From positions 20,451 through 84,450 of the forward strand of contig CANHHG010000002.1 of the NCBI GenBank assembly GCA_947460615.1: a stretch of DNA of 64,000 nucleotides. The letters are read 5' to 3'. Source of the stretch: Bacteroidota bacterium. Its GTDB lineage: Bacteria; Bacteroidota; Bacteroidia; Flavobacteriales; Flavobacteriaceae. The position numbers and the translations under genes are program-made. A model generated the notes under the pieces. It made no database searches, was not told the DNA's origin, and saw only the letters and a program-made list of their open reading frames with translations. Below are positions 18,466 to 27,630 of the stretch, piece after piece. The stretch's first letter is position 1. Every line of letters starts with the position of its first letter.

Positions 18466-20211
18466 TTAAAAATCAAATTTATAGCTTGCTCCTAACAACA
18501 CTTGAAGTCCTTGAACTGGGTAATTCATCCATTTTTGGTAAGATTGATTGGCGATATTATTGAATTTTAAAAATCCTGTTAATCGTTCGCTGTGCTGGTA
18601 GCCAACATTAAAATTAGCATCAAAATAACTCTTTAAATTCGTTATTTCAGGATAATATGCCGGAGGAAAAATAGTAATCATGCTTTGAATGTAAACAATG
18701 TCTTTTCTTTCCCCAACATAGAACACATTGGCACCAGCAAACCATTTTTTAGTAATATTTACATTAAGAGTAGCCCCTAATTTTAAAGTTGGTAAATTCC
18801 AAGCTTCCTCTTGAAAGGTGGAGAAAAATCGACTGTAAGAACCATTTAAACCAATGGTTGCATTTTTAGAAAAATCGGCTTTCAATTCTCCAAACAAATT
18901 CATGGTTCTAATGTCATCATACACTACACCAAAAGAATTTCCAAATTGGTAGCTCTCCGAATTTGTTGCAAACATATTGAATTCATTGCTCACAAATAGC
19001 GGCTTGTTTTTTTCATTTTGCACTGCTCCGCGAAGGTTATAGCTAAGATTATTAGATAATTTACCTTTAAATCCCGCAAATAAATTAAATTGTTTGTCTG
19101 TAGGAGCAATTACTAATGTAGGCGAAACAAAAGGATTTTCATTTGAGAAATCACGATAAGAATTTTGATTTAAACTACCTTCAACTCCGGTGTAAAAAAT
19201 CATTAAATCACCAACAAGTTTTATAGAGGCATTCACTTGCGGATATACAAATATTTTACTGCTACTATTTTGATTGTCGGCACTATAAAATACTGAAGCT
19301 CCAATGTTTAAAGCCCAATCATTTTTATTTACAACGATACTTGGATGAATTCCAAAATTGGCGAAACCATATTTTATCGTATTGGTTCCGAAGAAGTTTT
19401 TCTCAAAATTTCCACCTAAATAATCAACAATAAAATTCGTTTTTATCTTTTCATTAAAGAGTCCGAATTCAAATGATGGTTTTACAAAAATTCTATTTTC
19501 AATTGATCCATTAGTATCCCAAAAACGATTGTATTTAAAACTAGCTTCTTTAAAAAAGCTGTCACTTAAACTTAAATTTGTTCCAAGATAAAAATTATTA
19601 AAGGTATGTTTAGGGTTGATTCTATCAATTGTTGTCTGAGTAAAATTTTCTGGGATACCATACCAATTATAGATTTGATTTTGATACCCTAAATCCGAAA
19701 TCCAAGTCAAATTTTGAAGTTGGTTACCGTAGGTTAAATCCAAAGAAGTAGTATAAAAATCATTATTCAATGCAACGTCTTTTATACCACCTTGAGACGA
19801 AAGATGTCTAAACATGCCCCCTACATACTCGTGATCGCTGATATTCTCAGTTACAAAAAGTTCAGCGTTTAAAGTAGTATAATTACCTAAGCCTAAATTG
19901 ACGAAATTTTTATATAATTTCTCAGCTTGTGATTTATCAACATTAGCAGCGCGCCCCTTTAAAGGAACAAAAGTAGAAGCTACGGGAAAGGAAAAAAAAT
20001 TATATTTAATAGCCTCTTTTTTAGAATTATCAGCATCTTCAAGAGAAGGTATTTCCTTTACTTTAAATGCGTCAGAAATTGTTGGAGTGTATGGTTTTAC
20101 TACGTTTACTACTTCAGTTCCTATATTCTCGTCTTTCTTTTGAGCATAAGAAAGATGGCAAGTAAGAAGAACTAAAACTAATCCTTTAGTATTTTGAAAT
20201 ATCTTTGTCAT
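18466..20211 (-). CDS. Plug-less outer-membrane beta-barrel (TonB-receptor-like)
   Basis: 581 residues with an N-terminal signal peptide (hydrophobic stretch to about residue 23, SYAQ), a short periplasmic segment that contains VVKPYTPTISDAFKV, and from about residue 105 a long series of amphipathic strands ending in SYKFDF. The barrel resembles the C-terminal part of TonB-dependent receptors, but no plug domain or TonB box is visible. It starts 12 bp after the stop of a ~1000-residue TPR protein and is surely co-transcribed. A periplasmic TPR protein plus an empty barrel recalls exopolysaccharide export pairs, but this is only an analogy. Confidence 0.75.
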   Translation of the reverse strand: MTKIFQNTKGLVLVLLTCHLSYAQKKDENIGTEVVNVVKPYTPTISDAFKVKEIPSLEDADNSKKEAIKYNFFSFPVASTFVPLKGRAANVDKSQAEKLYKNFVNLGLGNYTTLNAELFVTENISDHEYVGGMFRHLSSQGGIKDVALNNDFYTTSLDLTYGNQLQNLTWISDLGYQNQIYNWYGIPENFTQTTIDRINPKHTFNNFYLGTNLSLSDSFFKEASFKYNRFWDTNGSIENRIFVKPSFEFGLFNEKIKTNFIVDYLGGNFEKNFFGTNTIKYGFANFGIHPSIVVNKNDWALNIGASVFYSADNQNSSSKIFVYPQVNASIKLVGDLMIFYTGVEGSLNQNSYRDFSNENPFVSPTLVIAPTDKQFNLFAGFKGKLSNNLSYNLRGAVQNEKNKPLFVSNEFNMFATNSESYQFGNSFGVVYDDIRTMNLFGELKADFSKNATIGLNGSYSRFFSTFQEEAWNLPTLKLGATLNVNITKKWFAGANVFYVGERKDIVYIQSMITIFPPAYYPEITNLKSYFDANFNVGYQHSERLTGFLKFNNIANQSYQKWMNYPVQGLQVLLGASYKFDF

Positions 20212-20223
20212 TTGTTTTTTTAT

Positions 20224-23200
20224 TTAATTTGTAACCGATGAATTTGTCTTAGCCTCCTCGGTTTTAATACTATCCAATTCCTTTTGAGCTTCTTCAACAA
20301 CATCGGGAAATGAAGTAAAATTCTTGATCACACTATCCAAAATATAGGTAGCTTGAAAGCTATCTTTCAATCCGTAGAAATTTTTAGCCATTACCACCAA
20401 GCCTTTTGCCCCAAAATATTTATAACCAGAATAATCTTTAGTTAATTTTTGAACTACCGTATTTGAATCCTCAAATTTCCCGTCGGAATTCTTAAAATAA
20501 GCATCATAATACAACGCTTCGGCGGCAAACTCTCCTTTTGCGATAGCCAATAACTTTATGTAGGCTTGACGTGCCTTGGTCAAATCACCAGAATAAAAAG
20601 CTGCTCTAGCAATAATTATTTGAGCATCGCTTTTTACTTTATCATCTGTTTTTGTGTTACTTAATACTTTTTCAGCATACAAAACGGAATTTACATAATC
20701 CTTTTGTTCATAATACGTTTTCATTAAATTTGCCTGAGCAAATGTTATATTCTGAGGAAAATCTGCTTCCGTTTCTAATCGTATTAATATAGGAACTAAC
20801 TTAGTATTATCATTTGATTTAATGAAAATCTCCGCCAACCTTGCCAAGGCTTGTTCTGTAAATTCATTTCTCGATTTTGAAATTACATACTCGTAATTCG
20901 CAACAGCACTGGATTCTAATCCATCGGCATAATAGGATTGTGCTAAATAGAAATTAGCATTTAATGCATGGTTTCCATTAGGAAATTTAGAAATATAACT
21001 ACTAAAACCAGAAATTGCTTGTTTGGTATTGTTTTGCAAAAATTGTTTCTCAGCAGCTTCAAATGTGTCGTTATCTAATTCCGCATCGGTCACCGAAACA
21101 AAATCTAAGGTTCTAACCCAAGTAGCATATTCATCGACTTTTCCATTATCTACATAAATTATTCTAGCGGTAGAAACTGCTTCTAATGCTTCGGGCGATT
21201 TAGGATACTCCGCAGCAACTTTTTTAAATTTTGCAATTGCTAATTCGTCTTTTTCAGTGTTATAATAAATCAATCCTTGACGCAAAATCGATTTAGAAGC
21301 ATAGGAACCTTTTTTAAATTCATTAAGTAGTTGCTCATAGGTTTTAATTGCTAAATCAAAATTTTTCTCCGCAACATAAGTATTCCCTAGTTCAAATAAC
21401 GCATCATCACGGTATTGGGATTTTAAATAGGTTGCAATTAACTTTGTCAAATCTTCAATTTTCTTATCATTTTTAGATACAAAACCATAGCTGATTCCTT
21501 TTTGAAATGCCGCATAATCGGCATCGATACTTTTCAAATCAATGGCCTTATTGTAAGCATCCATTGCGGGCCAGTATTTTGCAGTTACAAATCGACTATC
21601 ACCCAAACGTAAATAAGAATCATTAAGACGTATTTTATCGTCTTTAACTACTTCAATATGTTCTTGAAAAAAATCTCCAGCTTGATCATAGTCTTTGATT
21701 TTAAAATAGGCATAAGCAATGTTATAATTTATGTTTTTAAATTCTGAAGTATTTTTCGATTCAGGAAACGCCATAAATTGTTTGAAACTTATCAATGATT
21801 CATTGAAATTATCTAGCACAAATTCTGTTTCCCCTTTCCAAAAAGTAGCGCGAGAAGTAAATTTAGCCTCTTGCTGCTCACCGATTGATTTCTTGAACAT
21901 CGATAATGCTTCTTGGTAATTTCCGTCTGTAAATAATTCTAAACCTCTGTAAAATGTTACTTTTTGATACGCTTGTTTATTCGCAAAACTCTTATTCTTT
22001 TCTAATATTTCCAACGCACCTTTGTAGTTTTTTGAAGTGATAAATGAATTGATTAAAAGTGTTTCAACATCTGTTTTGCTAGGAGAATTTGGATATTTAT
22101 TTAAAAACGAAGTCAAAACATCAGGAACACTCTGATAAGAATTTCCAATATCATAACTCAATTTCGCATAATTAAGAAACGCATCTTCTTGAATTTTTAT
22201 ATCCAAAACCATTTCTGAAGAATTTTTAAATGCATTCAAAGCTTGTTGCTTCCTATTGGTTTTTAAATAACTTTGACCTAAATGATAATAGGCATTTTGG
22301 GCAACAATATCATTCCCATCAATTATTTTATTAAATTGAGTAATTGCATTTTCAAAATCATTTTGCTGATAATAGGCAAATCCTAATTGGTAATAATCAG
22401 TATTGTTCCACTTTCCTTTTTTACCTTTATACATATTTAAAAAGGGAATGGCTTTGTCAAATTGGTTTAAATTAAAATAGCTTTCTCCAATAATTTTATT
22501 CAATTCTGATTTTTCTATTGCATTTGATTTTGATAATGCTACTGAACCAAGATCAATAGCATTTTGAAAATTTCCAGATTTAAAACTCATGTCTGCCTGA
22601 AAGTAAGACAACTTTTCTTTGTATTTTTCCTCCCCCGCTACTTGATCGAAATACCGATTCGCATTTTTATAATCATCTCCTTCATAGGCCATAAATCCTA
22701 AATAATATTTAGCTTGAGCTCCATATAGTTTTGAATTTTGTACTTTACTAAAATAAGTAGTAGCCTGTGATTTATTTTTGGCTGCGAAAAAAGCATATCC
22801 TTTTTGAAAATTAAATTGATCAATATCATCACTACTTAATGTGCTTTCATCTATTTTTTCGAACCATTTTAAGGATAAGGTAAAACTTCCTTGGTCAAAA
22901 TAATATTTCGCAATTTCTATATAAGCAATATTTAGTTTTGTACTTGTAGGATGGTCAAAAATAAAATTCTCCATTAACACATCTGAATTCGATTGATTCA
23001 GTTTTATTGCACACATTGCATTGTAAAAGGCACAATCCGATTGCACTTCTTGTTCGTGATTTTCCCATTTTACTTTTTCAAAAATGATTTGAGCAGATAA
23101 ATATTGTTTGTTGTTAAAGAGGAATATCCCCTTATTAAAAGCTTCTAAATCATTATTGTATAACTCCGATTTTTGGGCAGAAACTGAAGTAATTATCATT

Positions 23201-23238
23201 AAAACCAAAAATATAAGGAAACGGGGTGAATTTTTCAT
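20224..23238 (-). CDS. Large periplasmic tetratricopeptide-repeat protein
   Basis: About 1004 residues from MKNSPRFLIFLVLMIITSVSAQ, a clear signal peptide, followed by more than twenty TPR or TPR-like helix pairs over the whole length (for example YYQLGFAYYQQNDFENAITQ and AFYSGDLTKARQAYIKLLA). No catalytic domain is seen, so it is a scaffold or docking protein of the periplasm. The frame is open to 23262, but a consensus -7 element (TATATTTG, 23267-23260) covers that earlier start, so 23238 is preferred. It is co-transcribed with the downstream barrel gene. Confidence 0.85.
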   Translation of the reverse strand: MKNSPRFLIFLVLMIITSVSAQKSELYNNDLEAFNKGIFLFNNKQYLSAQIIFEKVKWENHEQEVQSDCAFYNAMCAIKLNQSNSDVLMENFIFDHPTSTKLNIAYIEIAKYYFDQGSFTLSLKWFEKIDESTLSSDDIDQFNFQKGYAFFAAKNKSQATTYFSKVQNSKLYGAQAKYYLGFMAYEGDDYKNANRYFDQVAGEEKYKEKLSYFQADMSFKSGNFQNAIDLGSVALSKSNAIEKSELNKIIGESYFNLNQFDKAIPFLNMYKGKKGKWNNTDYYQLGFAYYQQNDFENAITQFNKIIDGNDIVAQNAYYHLGQSYLKTNRKQQALNAFKNSSEMVLDIKIQEDAFLNYAKLSYDIGNSYQSVPDVLTSFLNKYPNSPSKTDVETLLINSFITSKNYKGALEILEKNKSFANKQAYQKVTFYRGLELFTDGNYQEALSMFKKSIGEQQEAKFTSRATFWKGETEFVLDNFNESLISFKQFMAFPESKNTSEFKNINYNIAYAYFKIKDYDQAGDFFQEHIEVVKDDKIRLNDSYLRLGDSRFVTAKYWPAMDAYNKAIDLKSIDADYAAFQKGISYGFVSKNDKKIEDLTKLIATYLKSQYRDDALFELGNTYVAEKNFDLAIKTYEQLLNEFKKGSYASKSILRQGLIYYNTEKDELAIAKFKKVAAEYPKSPEALEAVSTARIIYVDNGKVDEYATWVRTLDFVSVTDAELDNDTFEAAEKQFLQNNTKQAISGFSSYISKFPNGNHALNANFYLAQSYYADGLESSAVANYEYVISKSRNEFTEQALARLAEIFIKSNDNTKLVPILIRLETEADFPQNITFAQANLMKTYYEQKDYVNSVLYAEKVLSNTKTDDKVKSDAQIIIARAAFYSGDLTKARQAYIKLLAIAKGEFAAEALYYDAYFKNSDGKFEDSNTVVQKLTKDYSGYKYFGAKGLVVMAKNFYGLKDSFQATYILDSVIKNFTSFPDVVEEAQKELDSIKTEEAKTNSSVTN

Positions 23239-23259
23239 AATGGTATAAATTATTACTAT

Positions 23260-23267
23260 CAAATATA
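23260..23267 (-). promoter_or_regulatory. -7 element of the TPR-barrel operon
   Basis: TATATTTG on the minus strand, 21 bp before the chosen start of the TPR gene. It rules out the earlier in-frame start at 23262. Confidence 0.55.
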
Positions 23268-23347
23268 TCGAAATCTATTCCCTATAACGAACTTAATCTC
23301 ATTATTATTATGAACATATTTTTAAACAATAAATAAGAAAATTGAAA

Positions 23348-23377
23348 TTGGTATTTCACTAAAACTTATTACTTTTA
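23348..23377 (+). promoter_or_regulatory. ftsE promoter
   Basis: TTG (23348-23350), 19-bp spacer, TACTTTTA (23370-23377, last base off consensus), 20 bp before the ATG. Confidence 0.55.
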
Positions 23378-23397
23378 CAAATTAAACAATTAATCCT

Positions 23398-24081
23398 ATG
23401 TCACAACCTATTTTATTTTTAAGAAACGTTTCCATATATCAAGAACAAAAAGTGATTTTATCCAATGTTAATTTGGAAGTAAATCAAGGTGAGTTCATTT
23501 ATTTAATTGGAAAAACAGGATCTGGAAAGAGTAGTTTTATGAAAACATTATATGCTGATTTACCTTTAACTGAAGGTCAATCGAATATTGTTGATTTTGA
23601 TTTAGCAACTTTAAAAGAAGATGATATTCCATTTTTAAGAAGAAAATTAGGGATTGTTTTTCAAGATTTCAAACTTTTACCAGACAGATCTATTAACGAA
23701 AATATGATTTTTGTTTTAAAAGCAACTGGTTGGGTTGATCAAAATGATATGCAAAATAAAATTGATGAAGTTCTTGACAAAGTAGATATGAAGTCATTTG
23801 CTGCTAAAATGCCTCATCAACTTTCTGGTGGAGAACAGCAACGCGTTGCAATTGCGAGAGCTTTACTTAATGATCCAGAACTAATATTAGCAGATGAACC
23901 AACTGGGAATCTTGATCCACAAACTAGTATTGAAGTTATGGAAGTTTTAAGAAAAATAAATGCTTCAGGAAAAACAGTGATTATGGCGACACATGATTAT
24001 GCCCTTTTGATGAAATATCCATCAAAAACTTTAAAATGTGAAGACAGTAATATTTTTGAGGTAGTTCAAAAAATAGCTTAA
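23398..24081 (+). CDS. ftsE: Cell-division ATP-binding protein FtsE
   Basis: ABC-type ATPase that, with FtsX, controls periplasmic peptidoglycan hydrolases at the division site. 227 residues: Walker A GKTGSGKSS (about 38-46), Q-loop FQDFKLLPD, signature LSGGEQQRVAIARALL, Walker B LILADEPTGNLD and the switch His in MATHDYALL. The Q-loop DFKLLPD sequence is typical of FtsE. No ftsX lies next to it; the partner must be elsewhere. Its TAA overlaps the ATG of the next gene by one base, so a glycosyltransferase is translationally coupled to it. Confidence 0.9.
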   Translation: MSQPILFLRNVSIYQEQKVILSNVNLEVNQGEFIYLIGKTGSGKSSFMKTLYADLPLTEGQSNIVDFDLATLKEDDIPFLRRKLGIVFQDFKLLPDRSINENMIFVLKATGWVDQNDMQNKIDEVLDKVDMKSFAAKMPHQLSGGEQQRVAIARALLNDPELILADEPTGNLDPQTSIEVMEVLRKINASGKTVIMATHDYALLMKYPSKTLKCEDSNIFEVVQKIA

Positions 24082-24980
24082 TGCTCTCAATTCTAATTCC
24101 AATATTTAATTACAATGCTTATCCATTAGTTTTGGAACTTCATAAGCAATGTATGGAATGTGGTATTGATTTTGAAATTTTATGCCAAGATGACGCATCA
24201 AATTCTGAGTTGAACTTAGAAAATGAAAAAATAAATTCGTTATCCAATTGTAATTTTAAGCAGCTTAAAGTAAATATTGCTCACAGGCAAAATAGAAATC
24301 TTCTAGCTAAAACAGCTCAATATGAGCATCTGCTTTTTATAGATGGAGATTCTATTATCATTCAGAATAATTATATCTCAAACTATATTGCTTTAATAAC
24401 TAATTTTGATATCATTTATGGGGGCAGATTACATCCTAAAATGTGCCCGTCAAACAATCAAAAACTACGGTGGAAATACGGAAGGTTTATAGAAGATAAA
24501 ACGACAGAACAAAGAAACCTAACTCCATTTTCCTCTTTGTTGTTTAATAACACCGTAATAAAAAAAGCAGTTTTTGATAAAGTTAAATTTGATTCAAACC
24601 TAACAAAATATGGCCATGACGACACACAGCTTTCATGTCAACTGAGTTTACTTAATTTAAAATTAAAACACATTGACAATCCAGTTGAACATGGCGATAT
24701 TGATTTTAACAAAGACTATTTGAAAAAATCCAAAAGCTCTTTAGAAAATTTGATCCTTTTGTTCGAAGAGGGAAAAATAAATTCGAAATTTTCAAGGTTA
24801 ATTTCATTATTATTAATTTTTAATAAACTAAAAATTACTTACCTCATTTCACTATTTCACAAGACAATAGAAAGGTCACTTATTAAAAATTTAGAGGGGA
24901 AAAATCCTAATTTAATAATATATAATATTTTTAGAATCGGCTATTTATGTAAAATTAGCTCCGAAAAAACTAAGAACTAG
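24081..24980 (+). CDS. Family 2 glycosyltransferase
   Basis: A 299-residue GT-A fold enzyme: N-terminal LIPIFNYNAYPLVLEL, nucleotide-sugar contacts around CQDDAS, the metal-binding LFIDGDSI and the acceptor-region GHDDTQLS that supplies the catalytic acid. There is no membrane segment of the polymerase type; the C-terminal ~60 residues are hydrophobic/basic and may touch the membrane. Its ATG overlaps the ftsE stop. Its 3' end overlaps that of the convergent glycosyltransferase gene by 11 bp. It belongs to the polysaccharide cluster that follows; donor sugar unknown. Confidence 0.85.
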   Translation: MLSILIPIFNYNAYPLVLELHKQCMECGIDFEILCQDDASNSELNLENEKINSLSNCNFKQLKVNIAHRQNRNLLAKTAQYEHLLFIDGDSIIIQNNYISNYIALITNFDIIYGGRLHPKMCPSNNQKLRWKYGRFIEDKTTEQRNLTPFSSLLFNNTVIKKAVFDKVKFDSNLTKYGHDDTQLSCQLSLLNLKLKHIDNPVEHGDIDFNKDYLKKSKSSLENLILLFEEGKINSKFSRLISLLLIFNKLKITYLISLFHKTIERSLIKNLEGKNPNLIIYNIFRIGYLCKISSEKTKN

Positions 24981-26076
24981 ATTTAGATTTTATCTCTTTA
25001 AAAAGAGAATCCCAGAGAGGCATAATAGTATCAATATGATAATTCAAACTCTTCTGTTTCGCATTTTTGCCCATTTCAATTCTTTTTGATTCATTATTTA
25101 TTAATAATAAAGTAGCGTCAACAAAATCAGATTCACTACCATTTTCAATTAAAAAACCATTCACTTTATTTTCAATGATGGCTTTTGGCCCACAAGGACA
25201 ATCGTAGGCAATACAAGGTAATCCGGACGCCATAGCTTCAATTAACACCATTCCAAAACCTTCAAATCTTGAAGTCATTAGGTAAATTGAATTCTCTTGA
25301 TATTTAGAAACTATATCAATTGTAGGCGCAAAAAAACTTACACTATTTGTTAAATTTAATTTTGAAGTTAGCCTTTGTAGAAATAAATCATCACTAGATT
25401 TTCCATAAATATCTAAATGCCAATCTGGATGTTTTTTTACAATTTGTTTCCAAATGTGAAGTAATCGATCAAAACCTTTTTCGTATACATGTCGGCCTAC
25501 AGCTATAACCTTTTTTGAATTTAGCTTAGCTGATTTGTCCGAATGAAACCATAAAGGATTTGGAATAACAATTCCGTTTGGCACATTCCATTCTTTAATA
25601 CTTTCAGGAGTTTCTACAACAAAATTATCGAACTTTCTGGCAACCAATTTCTTGAATAAAATTGATAATTGTGTCCCGATTAATTTAAAAATAGAATCGT
25701 TTTCCTTTTCAACAACACTTAACGAACTATGTATCTCTAAAACGACTGGTATTTTTGTTTTTAAAATAAATGGAAGTAAAAAAGCTTTAAATCCATTATC
25801 ACATACAACAATAATATCAGGGTTTAGCAATTCAATTTGCTCATTCAGTTTTCTTTTATAGTCCAATATAAACTGAATAGGATTTCCTTGCAACAGCATG
25901 TCATGAAATCCAATCTTCTTATTAAAATTATAAAAATGCGGGAAACTACCTTTGTTTTGCGTCAGAAAATCAATATGATAATTCCATTTCTCAATAAGAT
26001 AGTACGTTTTAATGGCTAAAACTCTTGCAACTCCTCCTTCATTATTTACATTTGGAACTAGGTAAAGTAATTTCAT
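24970..26076 (-). CDS. Family 4 glycosyltransferase
   Basis: A 368-residue GT-B retaining glycosyltransferase. The N-terminal Rossmann domain opens with VPNVNNEGGVARVLAIK; the C-terminal domain has AVGRHVYEKGFDRLLHIW and the donor-binding EX7E segment SRFEGFGMVLIEAMASGLP. The enzyme is cytoplasmic or peripheral at the inner membrane and should add one sugar to a lipid-linked glycan. Last gene of a leftward operon: its ATG overlaps the stop of the FdtA-like gene by one base. Confidence 0.9.
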   Translation of the reverse strand: MKLLYLVPNVNNEGGVARVLAIKTYYLIEKWNYHIDFLTQNKGSFPHFYNFNKKIGFHDMLLQGNPIQFILDYKRKLNEQIELLNPDIIVVCDNGFKAFLLPFILKTKIPVVLEIHSSLSVVEKENDSIFKLIGTQLSILFKKLVARKFDNFVVETPESIKEWNVPNGIVIPNPLWFHSDKSAKLNSKKVIAVGRHVYEKGFDRLLHIWKQIVKKHPDWHLDIYGKSSDDLFLQRLTSKLNLTNSVSFFAPTIDIVSKYQENSIYLMTSRFEGFGMVLIEAMASGLPCIAYDCPCGPKAIIENKVNGFLIENGSESDFVDATLLLINNESKRIEMGKNAKQKSLNYHIDTIMPLWDSLFKEIKSKSSS

Positions 26077-26477
26077 TATTTGGTTTTCAAAAATTCATTA
26101 TAATCACGAATATAGTCTACTTCTTCAAATACATCCGAAGCTAAAACTAAACAAACCGCACCGGAAGAAAAGTTTTCCAATTCACGCCAAATACCTGTTG
26201 GGATATGTAATCCTATATTCGGTTTATTCAACAAATAACTTTTCTTTTCTTTTCCATCATTTAAAGTAACTTCAAAACTTCCGCTCAAAGCAATTAATAT
26301 TTCATGCTGTTTAATATGGGAATGACCACCTCTAAAGGCAGTACTAGGAACATCAAATAAGTAGTAAATTCTTTTCAGTTCAAATGGAATAACCTCCTCC
26401 TGAACATAAGCTAAATTTCCACGTAAATCTTCAATCGTTGGTATTTGAAGTAACTCTATTTCACTAATTTTAGTCAT
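26076..26477 (-). CDS. FdtA/QdtA-type sugar ketoisomerase (cupin, WxcM-like)
   Basis: A 133-residue single-cupin protein. RGNLAYVQEEVIPFELKRIY, FRGGHSHIKQHEILIALSGS and the HIPTGIWRELENF segment match dTDP-4-keto-6-deoxyglucose 3,4-ketoisomerases (FdtA, QdtA, TylM3) and the WxcM C-terminal domain. The catalytic His pair is the GGHSHIKQHE motif. It would turn dTDP-4-keto-6-deoxyglucose into the 3-keto isomer, the substrate of a DegT/DnrJ aminotransferase; such an enzyme is encoded at 32088-33182. FdtA and QdtA cannot be told apart here. It sits between two GT4 genes with gaps of 3 and -1 bp. Confidence 0.88.
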   Translation of the reverse strand: MTKISEIELLQIPTIEDLRGNLAYVQEEVIPFELKRIYYLFDVPSTAFRGGHSHIKQHEILIALSGSFEVTLNDGKEKKSYLLNKPNIGLHIPTGIWRELENFSSGAVCLVLASDVFEEVDYIRDYNEFLKTK

Positions 26478-26480
26478 AGT

Positions 26481-27584
26481 CTAGTTATTTAATTTCATTA
26501 AATCCAGCCATTGTTTCCCTATAGTTTCAATAGAAAAATGTTGGCAACTTGGTAACGCATTTTCCTTGCAAATAGTATATAAATCTGTGTTTTCAATAAA
26601 TAAATTCATTGCTACTGTCAATTGTTCAACCTTCTGATTTTCAACTAACAAGCCATTGCTTTTATCGTTAATCATTTCGTTTGGACCAGATAAACAATCA
26701 AAAGAAACAACTGGGATACCACAAGCCAAAGCCTCTAAAATTACATTAGGCATTCCTTCATTTAAACTACTTAAAACAAAAAATTTAGCTCCTTTAAGAT
26801 AAGAATATGGATTCTTTTGAAAACCTAAAAAATGTACTTTATCTGAAATATTAATTTGCTCAACCATTTGGATATACTCTTGCATTTTAATTCCTTCGCC
26901 AAGTAAAACTAAGTGAATATTTAAATCAGGTAATTTTGAATTTGAATAAGCAGTAATCAATTTATCAAATTGCTTAACCTCGGTTTCCATTTGACCCACT
27001 CCAATAATATATTCGAAATTAAGATCGATAGGTTCATTGCTCATTGAATGAATTTCTTCAATATTTATTGGATTATAAATAGTTTGAACATTAGCCAATT
27101 GGTGTTTTTGTACAATCAATTCTCTAGTTTTATTAGTAATTGTAATAATTTTGAAGGAATCTTTATAGGTAAATCGTGTTAAAAACGACCAATTTGACAT
27201 GTAGTGATCGATCAAAAAACTATGAACTGTGAAAATAGTTTTCGTTTTATATAGAAATTTTGAAATTAATAATTCCTGAAATGGCTTGTTTCTAAAACGA
27301 AAATCTATAATAAAATTGAAATTATTTTCACGCAAATAGTTCTTTAAAAATAAATACCTATTGAGTTTATTAACTAACCCATTAGATTTGTTTTTTAACT
27401 TCCCTAAGTTGATTAATTTACCTGAAAAATTGTAGGAAACTTCATCAATAACAATAATATTATGGACTTCTATTCCTTGTTTTTCAAAAAAAACTGACAA
27501 ATTTGCCATCACTCTTTCTGCGCCACCAATTCCTAATCGGTAACCAATTAAAGCAATTTTAGTTTTTTTGTTAGGTATTATCAT
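26481..27584 (-). CDS. Family 4 glycosyltransferase
   Basis: A 367-residue GT-B glycosyltransferase: N-terminal GIGGAERVMANLSVFFEK (the glycine-rich acceptor loop), central IIGVGQMETEVKQFDKLI and the donor site SSLNEGMPNVILEALACGIP. The GGAERV loop is typical of enzymes acting on undecaprenyl-linked glycans. First gene of the leftward trio 27584-24970. It faces a rightward GT2 gene across a 46-bp gap that must contain both promoters. Confidence 0.9.
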   Translation of the reverse strand: MIIPNKKTKIALIGYRLGIGGAERVMANLSVFFEKQGIEVHNIIVIDEVSYNFSGKLINLGKLKNKSNGLVNKLNRYLFLKNYLRENNFNFIIDFRFRNKPFQELLISKFLYKTKTIFTVHSFLIDHYMSNWSFLTRFTYKDSFKIITITNKTRELIVQKHQLANVQTIYNPINIEEIHSMSNEPIDLNFEYIIGVGQMETEVKQFDKLITAYSNSKLPDLNIHLVLLGEGIKMQEYIQMVEQINISDKVHFLGFQKNPYSYLKGAKFFVLSSLNEGMPNVILEALACGIPVVSFDCLSGPNEMINDKSNGLLVENQKVEQLTVAMNLFIENTDLYTICKENALPSCQHFSIETIGKQWLDLMKLNN

Positions 27585-27630
27585 TAACGTTTTCTTATTT
27601 TCGTATCAAATATAACTCTTTTAGAAAAAT

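Noticed and set aside
20224..23238. CRISPR or tandem DNA repeats in the long TPR gene
   Set aside because: The repeats are at the protein level only; the DNA copies have diverged and have no spacer structure.
23239..23262. Eight-codon extension of the large TPR gene
   Set aside because: It overlaps the -7 element and would spoil the signal peptide start.
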